A program made the translations under genes and the position numbers. From Candidatus Methanoperedens sp. (GTDB lineage Archaea > Halobacteriota > Methanosarcinia > Methanosarcinales > Methanoperedenaceae), in the NCBI GenBank assembly GCA_027460525.1, contig JAPZAS010000003.1, forward strand, positions 1-64,000: DNA of 64,000 bases, given 5' to 3'. The notes beneath the pieces were generated by a model that worked only from the letters and a program-made list of their open reading frames with translations, was not told where the DNA came from and ran no database searches. How positions within the stretch are numbered: the first letter of the stretch is position 1; every line of letters starts with the position of its first letter. This document shows, piece after piece, positions 44,786 to 53,833 of the stretch.

Positions 44786-44870
44786 ACTGTCCGGCGCCTC
44801 CGCAGAGTACAGCGCCTTCGCCTCCTCAAAGAGGGCAGCGCGGTGGGGTGGGGTGGTGAAGGAGATGCGG
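44786..44870 (-). repeat. Duplicated gene-end fragment, copy 2
   Basis: 85 bp matching 42195-42282. On the minus strand it encodes ISFTTPPHRAALFEE then AKALYSAEAPDSQKILVS and a stop. The restriction-enzyme remnant follows directly, so this is a junction between two broken genes. See copy 1 for the frame-preserving indel. Confidence 0.65.
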
Positions 44871-44934
44871 GAGGAATTAATCGTATACATGCTTTTTGTG
44901 GCGTATATATATCGCAAAATAAGACTTTTGTCTA

Positions 44935-46074
44935 TCACTTCAACCTTTCTCTCACCAGACCCGCCGACCCCTTCGAACTGAACGCCCTGAAAAATATCAG
45001 GCTTTCGGCATAAACAAGAGCCTCAATCGCCCTCTCCGTATCCTCATCCACGCTGTAAATCCTGTCAAAGAACTCCCTGATAGCGAACTTGCAGTTGCTC
45101 CCGAAGATCTCCTTATCTTTCTTGCCCGGATTTTTCGCCCGATACGTTTCAAGCGTCCAGTTCCACATGTCCCTGTACAGCTCCGGCTCATACACTTTCA
45201 GCACATTAAACACGATGTCCTGCCAGAACGTAGCCACATTCCCTTTGATAATATCGCCCTTGGGGAACTCCAGGTTTATGAGTTCTCGCGGCGTGCCTGT
45301 AATCCCGTGCTGTGCAATCCCAACGTTCAGGTTATTGTCCCGTAATGCTTTCGCAACAGCCTTTGTCTGCGGGATGTTGATGGATACCTGCTCAATCACG
45401 TTCCCGTGCTCATCGTATACATTCCCGTGCACGCTTCCGTTGGCAATAGCAATAACCTGGGGATGCACGCCGTTCCCGTTCAGAGCCTTGATGAACACGA
45501 CCGCTTCCTCGGGCTTTGTAAGCACAAGACCATGCTCATCCTTCCTTCCGATCTCGCCAACCTCAACCTCAAGCCCGAACTCCTTTCCCTTCATTCTTTT
45601 TTCTATGTGCTTTGCCAATTCGGTGGTAACTTGGATATTCTTATCTAGCTCCTCCCGCAGGTTCTTTCCCTCAAAATTAAAGAGATGAGAAGCATCTATT
45701 GCGAACGAGGTGTAGTCTGCTTCTATCTGGGCGTCGATCAGTTTTTTTGTATCATCTATTTCTTTGGCATCGCCTTTCTTGACCGTGATGTGGTCTGCAT
45801 GGAGCGCCCATACATCGCATTCCGTATCCACAGCAGCCTTTCTCACCCTTTCTGAAAAAGCCTTTGGAGTAAGCCCGGTGTATCCGCCTTTTAAGTCGCA
45901 TTCGGAGCGCGCAAGTTCCATAAACACAGCTGAATCCGTATCCCTTGCAGCCCTGAAGATGCCGCGGGCGACCGTGGTAACCCTTGTGTTTGTCGCCATG
46001 ATTATCATTCTCCTGCCGACGATGCTGTTCAGAATGGTAGAACCAGAAATTGGTGCAAAATCACTTTCTTTCAT
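44935..46074 (-). CDS. fba: Class II fructose-bisphosphate aldolase
   Basis: Zinc-dependent aldolase that joins or splits fructose 1,6-bisphosphate (gluconeogenesis). Zinc and substrate motifs are visible: WALHADHITV, SFAIDASHLFNFEGK, LEVEVGEIGRKDEHG, ANGSVHGNVYDEHG and GIAQHGITGTP. The length of 379 residues fits the longer class II type. It follows the fbp gene by 18 nt on the same strand, so the last two gluconeogenic steps share a transcript. Confidence 0.92.
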   Translation of the reverse strand: MKESDFAPISGSTILNSIVGRRMIIMATNTRVTTVARGIFRAARDTDSAVFMELARSECDLKGGYTGLTPKAFSERVRKAAVDTECDVWALHADHITVKKGDAKEIDDTKKLIDAQIEADYTSFAIDASHLFNFEGKNLREELDKNIQVTTELAKHIEKRMKGKEFGLEVEVGEIGRKDEHGLVLTKPEEAVVFIKALNGNGVHPQVIAIANGSVHGNVYDEHGNVIEQVSINIPQTKAVAKALRDNNLNVGIAQHGITGTPRELINLEFPKGDIIKGNVATFWQDIVFNVLKVYEPELYRDMWNWTLETYRAKNPGKKDKEIFGSNCKFAIREFFDRIYSVDEDTERAIEALVYAESLIFFRAFSSKGSAGLVRERLK

Positions 46075-46092
46075 ACAAACTCTCTAATATCA

Positions 46093-46983
46093 TCATTGCG
46101 CCATAAGCTTTTCAATCAGGCTGATTTCCTTTTTACCTCCTGCGTAGATTGGAGTCAACTCATCGATAGCCAGAGGCTTAATAGAAAGGATATTCACTCT
46201 TCCGTTGCTGATTGCCCCCCCAGCTTCGGTTATTATCTTCCCCATGGGGTTTGCCTCGAATAACAGACGCAGCTTTCCCTTTTCTTTTCCTTTGAATCCC
46301 GGATAGGTGAAAACCCCGCCTTTGTGGAGAATCTGGTGCATGTCTGCCACGAAAGAGCCGGAAAAGCGCAGTTTATACCCCCCCTTCTCAAGATTCTCAA
46401 TAAACATGGCGTGTGCTGGCAGGTAATCCTTTCGAAGAGCGCCGGGTGCATATATTTTCCCGTCCGGGATTTTAACATCCCTCTGAGTAAGATTGAATAC
46501 CCCTTTTTCATCCATGACAAAATCATGCACCCCATTGCCTGCCGTCAGCGTTAGCGTGGTCAGGGGCCCGTAGAGGATATACATCGCTGCAAGCATGTTT
46601 TCCCCTTTATCCAGCACATTTCCAGGATAAATCCCTATAATCGTGCCGACGGCAAGGTTCACGTCTATCAGGGAAGAACCGTCAAGTGGGTCTATGACCA
46701 CCCCGAATTCGTTTTTGGGATTATCGATTTCGATAATATCAGGCTGCTCTTCCGTAGCTATATACCGCACTAGCCTTGTTTTTTTTAATCCGCTAATCAA
46801 AACCTCATCGGCCCATTTGTCAAGAGCCATCTGCTCCTCGCCGTAGATATTCTTTGTCCCGGCTTTATTCTGTCCTCGGAGGAAGCCGCTCTTTATTGTT
46901 TTCCCCTGCTCGCTGAAGAACAGGATTAACTCTGACAGTCCGGGTTCGGTATTGCTCTTTGAAAGAAAATCTTTGAGGTTGAT
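46093..46983 (-). CDS. fbp: Class I fructose-1,6-bisphosphatase with non-canonical or lost start codon
   Basis: Dephosphorylates fructose 1,6-bisphosphate. Active-site motifs: [29 protein letters not shown], and [20 protein letters not shown]. The ATG at 46830 would start a 245-residue protein lacking the N-terminal helices. The frame stays open upstream and encodes the family N-terminus: [20 protein letters not shown], then [20 protein letters not shown]. Where ATG is expected (46981-46983, before NLKDFL) the codon is ATC, with a GAGGGTGG site a few bases upstream. No ATG, GTG or TTG is in frame before it. I annotate from that codon; 296 residues is a normal length. Confidence 0.82.
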   Translation of the reverse strand: MNLKDFLSKSNTEPGLSELILFFSEQGKTIKSGFLRGQNKAGTKNIYGEEQMALDKWADEVLISGLKKTRLVRYIATEEQPDIIEIDNPKNEFGVVIDPLDGSSLIDVNLAVGTIIGIYPGNVLDKGENMLAAMYILYGPLTTLTLTAGNGVHDFVMDEKGVFNLTQRDVKIPDGKIYAPGALRKDYLPAHAMFIENLEKGGYKLRFSGSFVADMHQILHKGGVFTYPGFKGKEKGKLRLLFEANPMGKIITEAGGAISNGRVNILSIKPLAIDELTPIYAGGKKEISLIEKLMAQ

Positions 46984-47066
46984 GCTTCCACCCTCTTCGT
47001 TATTCTTATTACATTTTAATGCAACTTGGTCTAAATAGTTATCGTTTTGTGTCCTGTATTTATTTC

Positions 47067-47146
47067 AAAAACTTTAGGAAAGTTTTATCAAACGGGGGGT
47101 ATGCTGTGCATACCCCAACACTGCAAGCCGAAGTTTCGGCTTGCAG
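47067..47146. repeat. Hairpin-array spacer D, between divergent fbp and a membrane protein gene
   Basis: Three hairpins: AAAACTT/AAGTTTT with TAGGA loop (47068-47086), GGGGTATG/CATACCCC with CTGTG loop (47096-47116), and a 12-bp stem CTGCAAGCCGAA/TTCGGCTTGCAG (47121-47146). The first is identical over 25 nt (47067-47091) to 53833-53857 in spacer E. The second has the same arms as spacer C. Unlike A, C and E this array is between divergent genes and its last hairpin does not reach a start codon. Confidence 0.78.
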
Positions 47147-47194
47147 TCAAGAAAAATTTATATACCGTTGATTTTAATAAAGAGATGGTGTTAT

Positions 47195-47551
47195 ATGGGT
47201 ACTTTCGAAAAATTGAAAATAAAGGATTACAAAGCTACCGGGTATGCCCTGCTCATTGCAGGTTTGATACTTATAATCTGGGCGGTTTATTCAATGTACA
47301 ATGTATATACAGGGGCAACGCCACCTCCTTCGGTGATTGAAATGAACAGCGTCACCCTATCGCTGCCAACAGGAGCAAACACACCGCAAGCGCAGGCCGA
47401 GCTGATTTCAGGCAGGGATTCAAGCAAGCTCGTAAACATGGGTATATGGTACGCGCTTATGTTCTTTGTAGCCTCCGCAGGCGGAAGGATTGGAGGGATG
47501 GGCGTCAAGCTGATAAGAGAGATAAAGGTGGAAGTGAAGAAAGAGGATTAA
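47195..47551 (+). CDS. Small membrane protein
   Basis: 118 residues. Two hydrophobic segments: GYALLIAGLILIIWAVYSMY (~18-38) and a second one around GIWYALMFFVASAGGRIGG (~78-97), with a polar loop rich in Ser/Thr and Ala between. Family unknown. The ATG at 47195 is chosen because the upstream in-frame extension starts inside hairpin array D. The basic/acidic tail EIKVEVKKED is probably cytoplasmic. Confidence 0.6.
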   Translation: MGTFEKLKIKDYKATGYALLIAGLILIIWAVYSMYNVYTGATPPPSVIEMNSVTLSLPTGANTPQAQAELISGRDSSKLVNMGIWYALMFFVASAGGRIGGMGVKLIREIKVEVKKED

Positions 47552-47696
47552 TGTCACTCTTCCACCTGATGCTCTTTAAACAGCTCCCTGCATCTTGCTT
47601 CCAGCAGGTCATTCCCATTACCAAGAAACTCGGCTGCCGTCAGTAATTAAGAGCTGTCAGAGTATTAAAGATCGAGTAAGGAAAAAGTCGATTGGC

Positions 47697-48041
47697 ATGA
47701 AGAGGACGAAAATAATTTTCCTGGGGATTATAGGTGCATTATTTTTACTTCTGGGACTGTACTACCGTATTTACGACCCGGCTAAAAGTGATATCTCTTA
47801 TGAATATCTCGGCATAGGGACATGGTCTGCCGGTCTCATATACTACACGCTTTTCCAGAAGTATAAAGAGGTAACTTCGCTTGTTTTAGGTCTCTTGATA
47901 CTGCACTCAGGCGTTGTGCTTCTATTCCAAAACGCCTCGCATCAAAAACTTCTTGGTCTTCTTGTTTTTACCGCAGGGATTCTTGTGGTGCTAAATTGCG
48001 GTTTTTCGGATTATTTAAAAAGGAGAAAAGCGGAAAAATAA
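47697..48041 (+). CDS. Small polytopic membrane protein
   Basis: 114 residues with about four hydrophobic segments (IIFLGIIGALFLLLGLYY, GIGTWSAGLIYYTLF, VTSLVLGLLILHSGVVLLF, LLGLLVFTAGILVVLNC). Unknown family. The ATG at 47697 is preferred over an upstream in-frame TTG because the N-terminus MKRTKII is a normal basic lead into the first membrane segment. It ends against the convergent FAD oxidoreductase gene. Confidence 0.6.
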   Translation: MKRTKIIFLGIIGALFLLLGLYYRIYDPAKSDISYEYLGIGTWSAGLIYYTLFQKYKEVTSLVLGLLILHSGVVLLFQNASHQKLLGLLVFTAGILVVLNCGFSDYLKRRKAEK

Positions 48042-49445
48042 TCAGAGTTTCTTATCCTCTTTCATTGCCCTCAGAAGCTCAAGCACCGAATACCCGGCTC
48101 TTGTAACTCCCATACTCCGGTTATCCGTATCTGTTCCGGCAAGGTATAGGTTTGGAAGGGGCGATCGCGGCCCGGCAAAATAGCCGTTGAGGGTTACAGC
48201 AGCCTTTTCTGGGATTGTCACCTGGTAATGGGTCATTTCAATCCTGTTCTCGATTCCCGGAAGTGCGCGCAGGATCAATTCAAGCGCCCGTTTCTTTTCG
48301 CCTTCGATATTCTGCTTATCGTCAATAACGAAGGTGAACCCCACAAGCTGCTTACCCTTTGGCGCAATGCACACATCGTAATTGCTGATAGGCATAGCCC
48401 AGTATGCGCCGTCCTTGAACCATATCTCAGACCCCATGTAATCAAATTCCTTCATTTTTTCACTCAAGCCCAGCCAGATAGTAAGACTCAGCGTCTGGTC
48501 GATGCGGGAAAGTTTTTCTTTATAATCGGAAGGCAGCGAGACAAAAGATGCCAGGCTTTTTACAAACCCTGTATATATGACAGCATCGGATGAGAAAGAA
48601 TCGCTATCTGTGGCAACTCCTGTTACTTTTCCGTTCTCCGTAAGTATCTCCTTTACCCTTGAATTTGTTTTTATCTGCACAGTTCTGGGCATCGAGTGTA
48701 AAACCGCATTTAAAAGTGATTTCAGACCGCCGCGCGGGTATGCCTGCGCGTAAGCTATTTTATTGGTCGCAAGTCGGCTTAAAGCTGAAAGATGACCTGT
48801 CAGCTGGTATTTTGACAGCCTGTCGGTTATCATGGAGGAGTATGATGAATTCTCCTGGACAGCCTCAAAAATATCCTCAGAAACGCTGTCCCTGACAAAG
48901 CTGCTCCCGTATAATACGCGATGAACCGATGTCTCTTTCATGGATTTTCCAGAAAGGGAATAAGCTATTGCATCCACAAAATCATATGTGTCCTTGGACA
49001 GCCCTTTTGGCAGGTAATCGTACACCGACTGATTGGCATCCAGCATCCCGAATGTAATCTGTGTAATGGCTTTTGTCAATGCCTGTGAAAGCAGGAGCCT
49101 GTCTTTTCTGGGCAGGATATCAAAAGTGACAAACTCTTTGATATTGGAGGGCAGTTTCGTAAGACCTTTCTCTGTGCGCACAAAGTAATGCCCAAAATCC
49201 AAAAACAAAGGTATGTACGTGAAATATTCATCCATCAGTCGCCGCAGAGGCCCCTCACGCAGGTGGGTTATAGCATGCACGCCTGTATCCACCTGGAAAC
49301 CGTCCACGGTGTAGCTGTTGCAGTTGCCTCCCACGATGCTGTCTTTTTCAAGCACGAGGACTTTCTTCCCGTGTCTTGAAAGGGTCAGGGCTGATAGGAG
49401 ACCGCTTATGCCTCCTCCTACAACGATTACATCATATTCCGCCAT
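48042..49445 (-). CDS. FAD-dependent oxidoreductase, phytoene desaturase (CrtI)-like
   Basis: 467 residues. The N-terminal Rossmann motif is DVIVVGGGISGLLSALTLSRHG, with EKDSIVGGNCNSYTVDGFQV after it, and the C-terminal FAD signature is PNLYLAGTDTDNRSMGVTRAGYSVLELL. This is the CrtI/phytoene dehydrogenase-like family, which includes desaturases, saturases and isomerases of polyprenyl compounds. The substrate is unknown. A second, more distant relative is at 54.2 kb. The gene is monocistronic as far as can be seen. Confidence 0.82.
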   Translation of the reverse strand: MAEYDVIVVGGGISGLLSALTLSRHGKKVLVLEKDSIVGGNCNSYTVDGFQVDTGVHAITHLREGPLRRLMDEYFTYIPLFLDFGHYFVRTEKGLTKLPSNIKEFVTFDILPRKDRLLLSQALTKAITQITFGMLDANQSVYDYLPKGLSKDTYDFVDAIAYSLSGKSMKETSVHRVLYGSSFVRDSVSEDIFEAVQENSSYSSMITDRLSKYQLTGHLSALSRLATNKIAYAQAYPRGGLKSLLNAVLHSMPRTVQIKTNSRVKEILTENGKVTGVATDSDSFSSDAVIYTGFVKSLASFVSLPSDYKEKLSRIDQTLSLTIWLGLSEKMKEFDYMGSEIWFKDGAYWAMPISNYDVCIAPKGKQLVGFTFVIDDKQNIEGEKKRALELILRALPGIENRIEMTHYQVTIPEKAAVTLNGYFAGPRSPLPNLYLAGTDTDNRSMGVTRAGYSVLELLRAMKEDKKL

Positions 49446-49467
49446 ATTAATTCTACACTACATTAGT

Positions 49468-50148
49468 TCATTGTTGAAAAATCTTGCTGTAAGATTCTTT
49501 TCCAAGTCTGTTAAGCCTTCGTAAGAATCCGCGTACAACCTGAATAAATACCACATATAATGGAGCAATCTGTCCGCCAGAGCGTGTTCTTCCTTCTTTA
49601 ATTGCGGACAGGACAGACCCTTCATCCGATTCTGCTTCTATTTCCGTAAACCCGAGACCTATTGTTGAAAGCATGTGGGAATCGCTTCCTCCGACTCCAG
49701 ATTTTCCAAGAGCCACAGCCATCTCTTTTGCTTTCAGGTTTTCCCCGAATATGCACCTGGAATTGAAGGTTTCGACTGCATCCACGTCGAGCCCATCCAC
49801 ATTGCCGATGCTTCTCACCTTGAAAGGATGCGCCGCTATTACCACAGCGCCCTTTTGATGGGCAATCCTGATAGTTTCCTGCGGCGAAAGGTTTGGCTGG
49901 ATATTTTCTGTTACCCCGAGTATGATAAGATGCCCCCCGGTTGTTGAAACCTCCACTCCTGAAAGCACAAGCAAAGGCAGGTTCAATTCTTTTGCCCTCC
50001 TCCTGGCATGAAGGCTTCCTTCCACTGTATTGTGGTCGCATATAGCAATCCCGTCAAGCCCTTTTTTTACAGCCTGCTTCAGGATGTCGTCCACTTTCAA
50101 GCTGCAGTCAGTTGAGTGGTTTGAATGGATGTGCAGGTCGAAGCGCAT
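49468..50148 (-). CDS. PHP-domain phosphoesterase
   Basis: PHP metal-dependent hydrolase of about 226 residues from the ATG at 50148. Metal-binding motifs are all present: FDLHIHSNHSTDCSL, IAICDHNTVEGSL, AAHPFKV and GVGGSDSHML. Such proteins are often phosphoesterases. The C-terminal ~30 residues are basic and hydrophobic (VVFIQVVRGFLRRLNRLGKE). A longer in-frame start would overlap nth. It lies 4 nt downstream of nth. Confidence 0.85.
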   Translation of the reverse strand: MRFDLHIHSNHSTDCSLKVDDILKQAVKKGLDGIAICDHNTVEGSLHARRRAKELNLPLLVLSGVEVSTTGGHLIILGVTENIQPNLSPQETIRIAHQKGAVVIAAHPFKVRSIGNVDGLDVDAVETFNSRCIFGENLKAKEMAVALGKSGVGGSDSHMLSTIGLGFTEIEAESDEGSVLSAIKEGRTRSGGQIAPLYVVFIQVVRGFLRRLNRLGKESYSKIFQQ

Positions 50149-50152
50149 ACGT

Positions 50153-50767
50153 TTACTTTTGCCTCCTGCTTGGGCACAGCTCAGCAAGCATGCAGGCGCC
50201 GCATCTCGGCGCTACGGGTCTGCATATATCCTGACCAAAGCGCACAAGGAGTTCGTTGATGTGGCGCCAGTGCCTTTTTAAGAGCACTTCTTTGAGTCTT
50301 ACCTCAGTTTCCTCCGGCGTCTTCGTGTTCACAAGCCCGAGCCTGTTTGAGATTCGGTGCACATGGGTGTCAACAGCTATCGCATCCTTGCCGAACCCGT
50401 AAACCAGTACACAATTGGCTGTCTTTCTTCCCACGCCCGGAAGCGAGAGCAGCGTATCCATATCGTCAGGTACTTTGCCCTTGAAATCGTTACTGATAAT
50501 CCGGGCTATTTCCTTCACGCGCGGCGCTTTCACACGATAGAACCCAACCGCGCGAATTAATTTCTCGATATCCACAACATCTGCCTGAGCAAGAGCGCCG
50601 GGTGAGCCGTATTTTGCAAAGAGTTTTTCTGCTGCCCTATCAGTGACCTCGTCGCGGGTGCGCTGGGAGAGGACTGTGGCAATGAGCACTCGGAATGGGT
50701 CAGATGAGTGGAATTTGCCTGGAGGGTAGCGCTTTTTGAGGCGGGAGATAATTAAATCAATTGTCAT
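50153..50767 (-). CDS. nth: Endonuclease III (DNA glycosylase/AP lyase)
   Basis: Removes oxidised pyrimidines from DNA. Helix-hairpin-helix motif LPGVGRKTANCVLVYGFG with catalytic lysine and DTHVHRISNRLGL with catalytic aspartate. The C-terminal 4Fe-4S loop has C-X6-C-X2-C-X5-C (CRPVAPRCGACMLAELC). It has 204 residues, as expected. It overlaps the HepT-like gene upstream by 4 nt and is followed by the PHP gene. Confidence 0.95.
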   Translation of the reverse strand: MTIDLIISRLKKRYPPGKFHSSDPFRVLIATVLSQRTRDEVTDRAAEKLFAKYGSPGALAQADVVDIEKLIRAVGFYRVKAPRVKEIARIISNDFKGKVPDDMDTLLSLPGVGRKTANCVLVYGFGKDAIAVDTHVHRISNRLGLVNTKTPEETEVRLKEVLLKRHWRHINELLVRFGQDICRPVAPRCGACMLAELCPSRRQK

Positions 50768-51177
50768 TCGATTAGCTTCTCAATCGCTTCTGCGAACTCG
50801 TACAGGTCATCAATTTCTTCTTTCAGGTAATGGTAGGCTCTTGAATCATCCACCTTGCCATATCGGTGAACCAGAAGATTTCTGAATCCTACCATATCTT
50901 CGAGCCTCTCCGATAGTTTCTTCGGAATTATTTTGTTATCAGCAAGCTTTCGTATCGCATCCCTGTTATCCTTTGGAAGCCCAAGACCTTTGCCGGCGAT
51001 TATCAGGTTGCAGATGTCCAGAATAGTATCGCAGGCAAGCTGGAAAGTTCTCTCACATGCTCTTCTTGTCCGGCGCTCCTCTATATATTCATCTTCTGCG
51101 CCAGGTATATCCTCATCAAGTTCTGCGATATAAACCAGAAGCTCACTCAATTTATCCTTTATCCTTTCAGCATCCAT
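50764..51177 (-). CDS. hepT: HEPN toxin HepT (DUF86), second module
   Basis: 137 residues, mostly helical, with the RX4HXY motif as RNLLVHRY near residue 100. It resembles HepT RNase toxins. The MntA-type gene directly upstream ends 1 nt before its start, the usual pairing. The 3' end overlaps nth by 4 nt, so the module shares the nth transcript. It differs in sequence from the HepT at 14.9 kb. Confidence 0.88.
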   Translation of the reverse strand: MDAERIKDKLSELLVYIAELDEDIPGAEDEYIEERRTRRACERTFQLACDTILDICNLIIAGKGLGLPKDNRDAIRKLADNKIIPKKLSERLEDMVGFRNLLVHRYGKVDDSRAYHYLKEEIDDLYEFAEAIEKLIE

Positions 51178-51178
51178 G

Positions 51179-51583
51179 TTAAACCCTTACTCTCCTGCTC
51201 ATTTCCCTTATTGCCTTGTTGTAATATTCCCTGTATCTCTTGTAGCCTGCATACTCTAGATCGTTCTCTTTGAAAAGAGTGAGCAGATGGTACATGTCCT
51301 TTGTGTAAAGCACCTTTCCCTCCTCTGAAATCCTTTTTCTGATGTGAACCGGCAGTTCGTGGTACATTGAAATGTCAACACCCGATGGCATGGCAGAATC
51401 AATGGATAATCTCTCTCTCAGACTGAGTTCTCTTGAAGGGATGATGCAGATGTCTATGTCCCTCCCTGTTTTTCCTCTTGCACGCGAGCCGAAAAGCAGA
51501 ACGCTGTGGATAAAGTCGAAGCTCTTCAGTGTCACAAGAATTTCGTCTGTTTTTGGTTCGGTTTTTGTGCTTTTACTTTTCAT
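51179..51583 (-). CDS. mntA: MntA-like nucleotidyltransferase antitoxin, second module
   Basis: 134 residues with the nucleotidyltransferase motif GSRARGKTGRDIDICI and a further acidic site at GVDISMY. It is longer at the N-terminus (KSKSTKTEPKTDE) than the first copy. The pairing with a DUF86 HepT gene supports the antitoxin (AMP-transferase) role. The start ATG is at 51583. Confidence 0.87.
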   Translation of the reverse strand: MKSKSTKTEPKTDEILVTLKSFDFIHSVLLFGSRARGKTGRDIDICIIPSRELSLRERLSIDSAMPSGVDISMYHELPVHIRKRISEEGKVLYTKDMYHLLTLFKENDLEYAGYKRYREYYNKAIREMSRRVRV

Positions 51584-51721
51584 TTTGTTTTTATTCCCTC
51601 AACACAATATCTGCCTGTATTAATTACTATAATTCTTTCATTATGTTAATAATCTTGCCTCAGAAAAGGGGGGAAGAGTCGCGTAACTTATTTTACCCCG
51701 CACCGCATCTATCACGAAATA

Positions 51722-53833
51722 ATGACCCTCGAATGCACCGCCTGCAAAGGCACAGGCTTGATAATAATCAGCGAAAAGGAATGCCCCGACTGCAAGGGCT
51801 CAGGCAAGACAAAGTCCATAAGCCTTGAAAAACTCTCGGAAAAAGACATCGGCAAACTCATGGCAGGAGGAATGACATGCACCGCTTGCAACGGAACGGG
51901 CAAAATTTCAGTCACAGAACCATGCAAAACCTGCGCCGGCAGGGGAAAGTTCTTCACATGCACGGTCTGCGGCAAGGAAACCACGAAAGGAGACCTCTGC
52001 GAAAGCTGTGCTAAAAAACCTCTTGTGAATATTCTCAGTCCTGAGTGCGACACCCGCGAGCTTGAGATCGGGAAGATTTACGAAGGAAAGGTGCAGGGGC
52101 ATGCTAACTTCGGGGTTTTCGTGGATTTGAATCCCCAGCTTCGAGGACTTATTCATTCAAGCAACATCAATTTCACTCCTGAAATCGGCGATAAGCTCTT
52201 TGTCGAAATAAGAAACATAGCCTCAAACGGCAATATCGAATTAATCCCACGCAGCCTCAAGGAATACCAGGTGATCGAGGTTGAAAAACAACTTCCTCGA
52301 AGGAAGACCACAGAACTCTCAAAATACCTTGGCAAACTCGTCCATCTCTCAGGCGAGGTAATCCAGATAAAACAGACAGGCGGCCCCACAATATTCACAA
52401 TCTCAGATGAAGACGGCACGGTGCAGTGCGCTGCTTTTGAGAAAGCAGGTGAGCGGGCTTACCCTGAGATAAAGTCAGAGACCATCGTAAAAATCTTCGG
52501 CGAACCCTCAATGAGGAACGGCGCCATGCAGGTGGAGATCCGTTCCATGAAACCGCTGTGGGGAGGGGATGCCACAAGTATTAAAGAGCAGATAGAATCC
52601 GCAATCGACAAGCGGGCTGAACCACATGATACCGAGTTCCTTGTAAAGAGCGATGTGCTGGAAAAACTCAAGCCCAGGATGCGAAATGCTGCAAAACTGA
52701 TCAGGAAAGCAGTTTTTAAGTCCCGCCCGATAGTCATACGGCACCACGCCGATGCAGACGGCATCACTTCGGCTATCGCTATCGAGCGCGCGCTCCTGCC
52801 CCTGCTGCGGGAAGTCGGAGGCTCCGATGCAGACCGGCACTTCTACAGGCGCTCTCCTTCAAAGGCGCCGTTTTATGAACTGGAGGATGTGACAAAAGAC
52901 CTCACCTTTGCACTCGAAGACCAGGAGAGATTTGCCCAGAAAATGCCCCTTGTGGTATTGATGGACAACGGGGCGACAGAGGAGGACATGCCAGCTATGA
53001 AACAGGCGGCGATTTATGGCGTGGATATCCTTGTCATTGACCATCATCATCCCGACGGTACGATAGATTCTATGGTGCTTGAGCATGTAAATCCTGCCTA
53101 TGCAGGCGGAGACTTCGGCATAACCACAGGCATGCTGGGAGCCGAGATTGCAAGGATGATAAACCCTGAAGTCACGGAAGAAATAAAGCACCTGCCGGCG
53201 GTTTCAGCGGTCGGGGACAGGTCGGAGGCGCATGAAGCAGAGCTTTATAAGTCTCTGATAGCAGAGAAATATAAACCAGAAGAGCTAAAGGAGATGGCTC
53301 TTGCCCTGGATTACGAGGCGTTCTGGCAGAGGTTCAACGATGGGCGGGGGATGATGAACGATATTCTCAACCTGGGCTCTAATGTCAGGCATCAGCAGAT
53401 CGTGAAATTATTGTGCGAGCAGGCAAATGCGGCGATTACAGAGCAGCTTGAGGCTTCGATGCCCAATGTAAAAACGCAGACGCTGCCCAACGGCGCAATA
53501 TTGAATGTGATCGACGTGGAGAACTATGCCCACAAGTTCACCTTTCCCCCTCCGGGCAAGACAAGCGGGGAGATACATGACCGCCTGTGCACCAAATACA
53601 GCGGGCAGCCTGTGGTAACGATAGGATACGGTCCTGATTTTGCAGTGCTGCGCTCAAGGGGTGTTAAGATGAACATCCCGCAGATTGTGAAAGAACTGCA
53701 CGGCGAGATTAAAGGTGCGGGCGTGAGCGGAGGAGGGCATCTTGTCGTAGGGAGCATAAAGTTCGTGGAGGGCATGAGAAAGGAAGTGCTGGCGAAGCTG
53801 GCGGAGAAGATAGGGGCGGCAGGAACCCGATGA
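51722..53833 (+). CDS. RecJ-like DHH-family exonuclease with DnaJ-type zinc domain, S1 and OB folds
   Basis: 703 residues. Residues 1-~95 have four DnaJ-like cysteine repeats (CTACKGTG, CPDCKGSG, CTACNGTG, CKTCAGRG) plus CTVCG...CESC. An S1 domain follows (IGKIYEGKVQGHANFGVFVDL, ~115-180), then an OB fold (~195-280). Next comes the DHH phosphoesterase domain with DADG, VLMDNG and DHHHPDG, and a DHHA1 domain ending GAGVSGGGHLVVGSIKF. Archaeal RecJ-like proteins of this layout are exonucleases for single-stranded nucleic acid. It is upstream of hairpin array E and the ferredoxin gene. Confidence 0.9.
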   Translation: MTLECTACKGTGLIIISEKECPDCKGSGKTKSISLEKLSEKDIGKLMAGGMTCTACNGTGKISVTEPCKTCAGRGKFFTCTVCGKETTKGDLCESCAKKPLVNILSPECDTRELEIGKIYEGKVQGHANFGVFVDLNPQLRGLIHSSNINFTPEIGDKLFVEIRNIASNGNIELIPRSLKEYQVIEVEKQLPRRKTTELSKYLGKLVHLSGEVIQIKQTGGPTIFTISDEDGTVQCAAFEKAGERAYPEIKSETIVKIFGEPSMRNGAMQVEIRSMKPLWGGDATSIKEQIESAIDKRAEPHDTEFLVKSDVLEKLKPRMRNAAKLIRKAVFKSRPIVIRHHADADGITSAIAIERALLPLLREVGGSDADRHFYRRSPSKAPFYELEDVTKDLTFALEDQERFAQKMPLVVLMDNGATEEDMPAMKQAAIYGVDILVIDHHHPDGTIDSMVLEHVNPAYAGGDFGITTGMLGAEIARMINPEVTEEIKHLPAVSAVGDRSEAHEAELYKSLIAEKYKPEELKEMALALDYEAFWQRFNDGRGMMNDILNLGSNVRHQQIVKLLCEQANAAITEQLEASMPNVKTQTLPNGAILNVIDVENYAHKFTFPPPGKTSGEIHDRLCTKYSGQPVVTIGYGPDFAVLRSRGVKMNIPQIVKELHGEIKGAGVSGGGHLVVGSIKFVEGMRKEVLAKLAEKIGAAGTR

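Noticed and set aside
47552-47696. Possible minus-strand peptide of about 29 residues ending FKEHQVEE
   Set aside because: It has no start codon in frame and no recognisable family.
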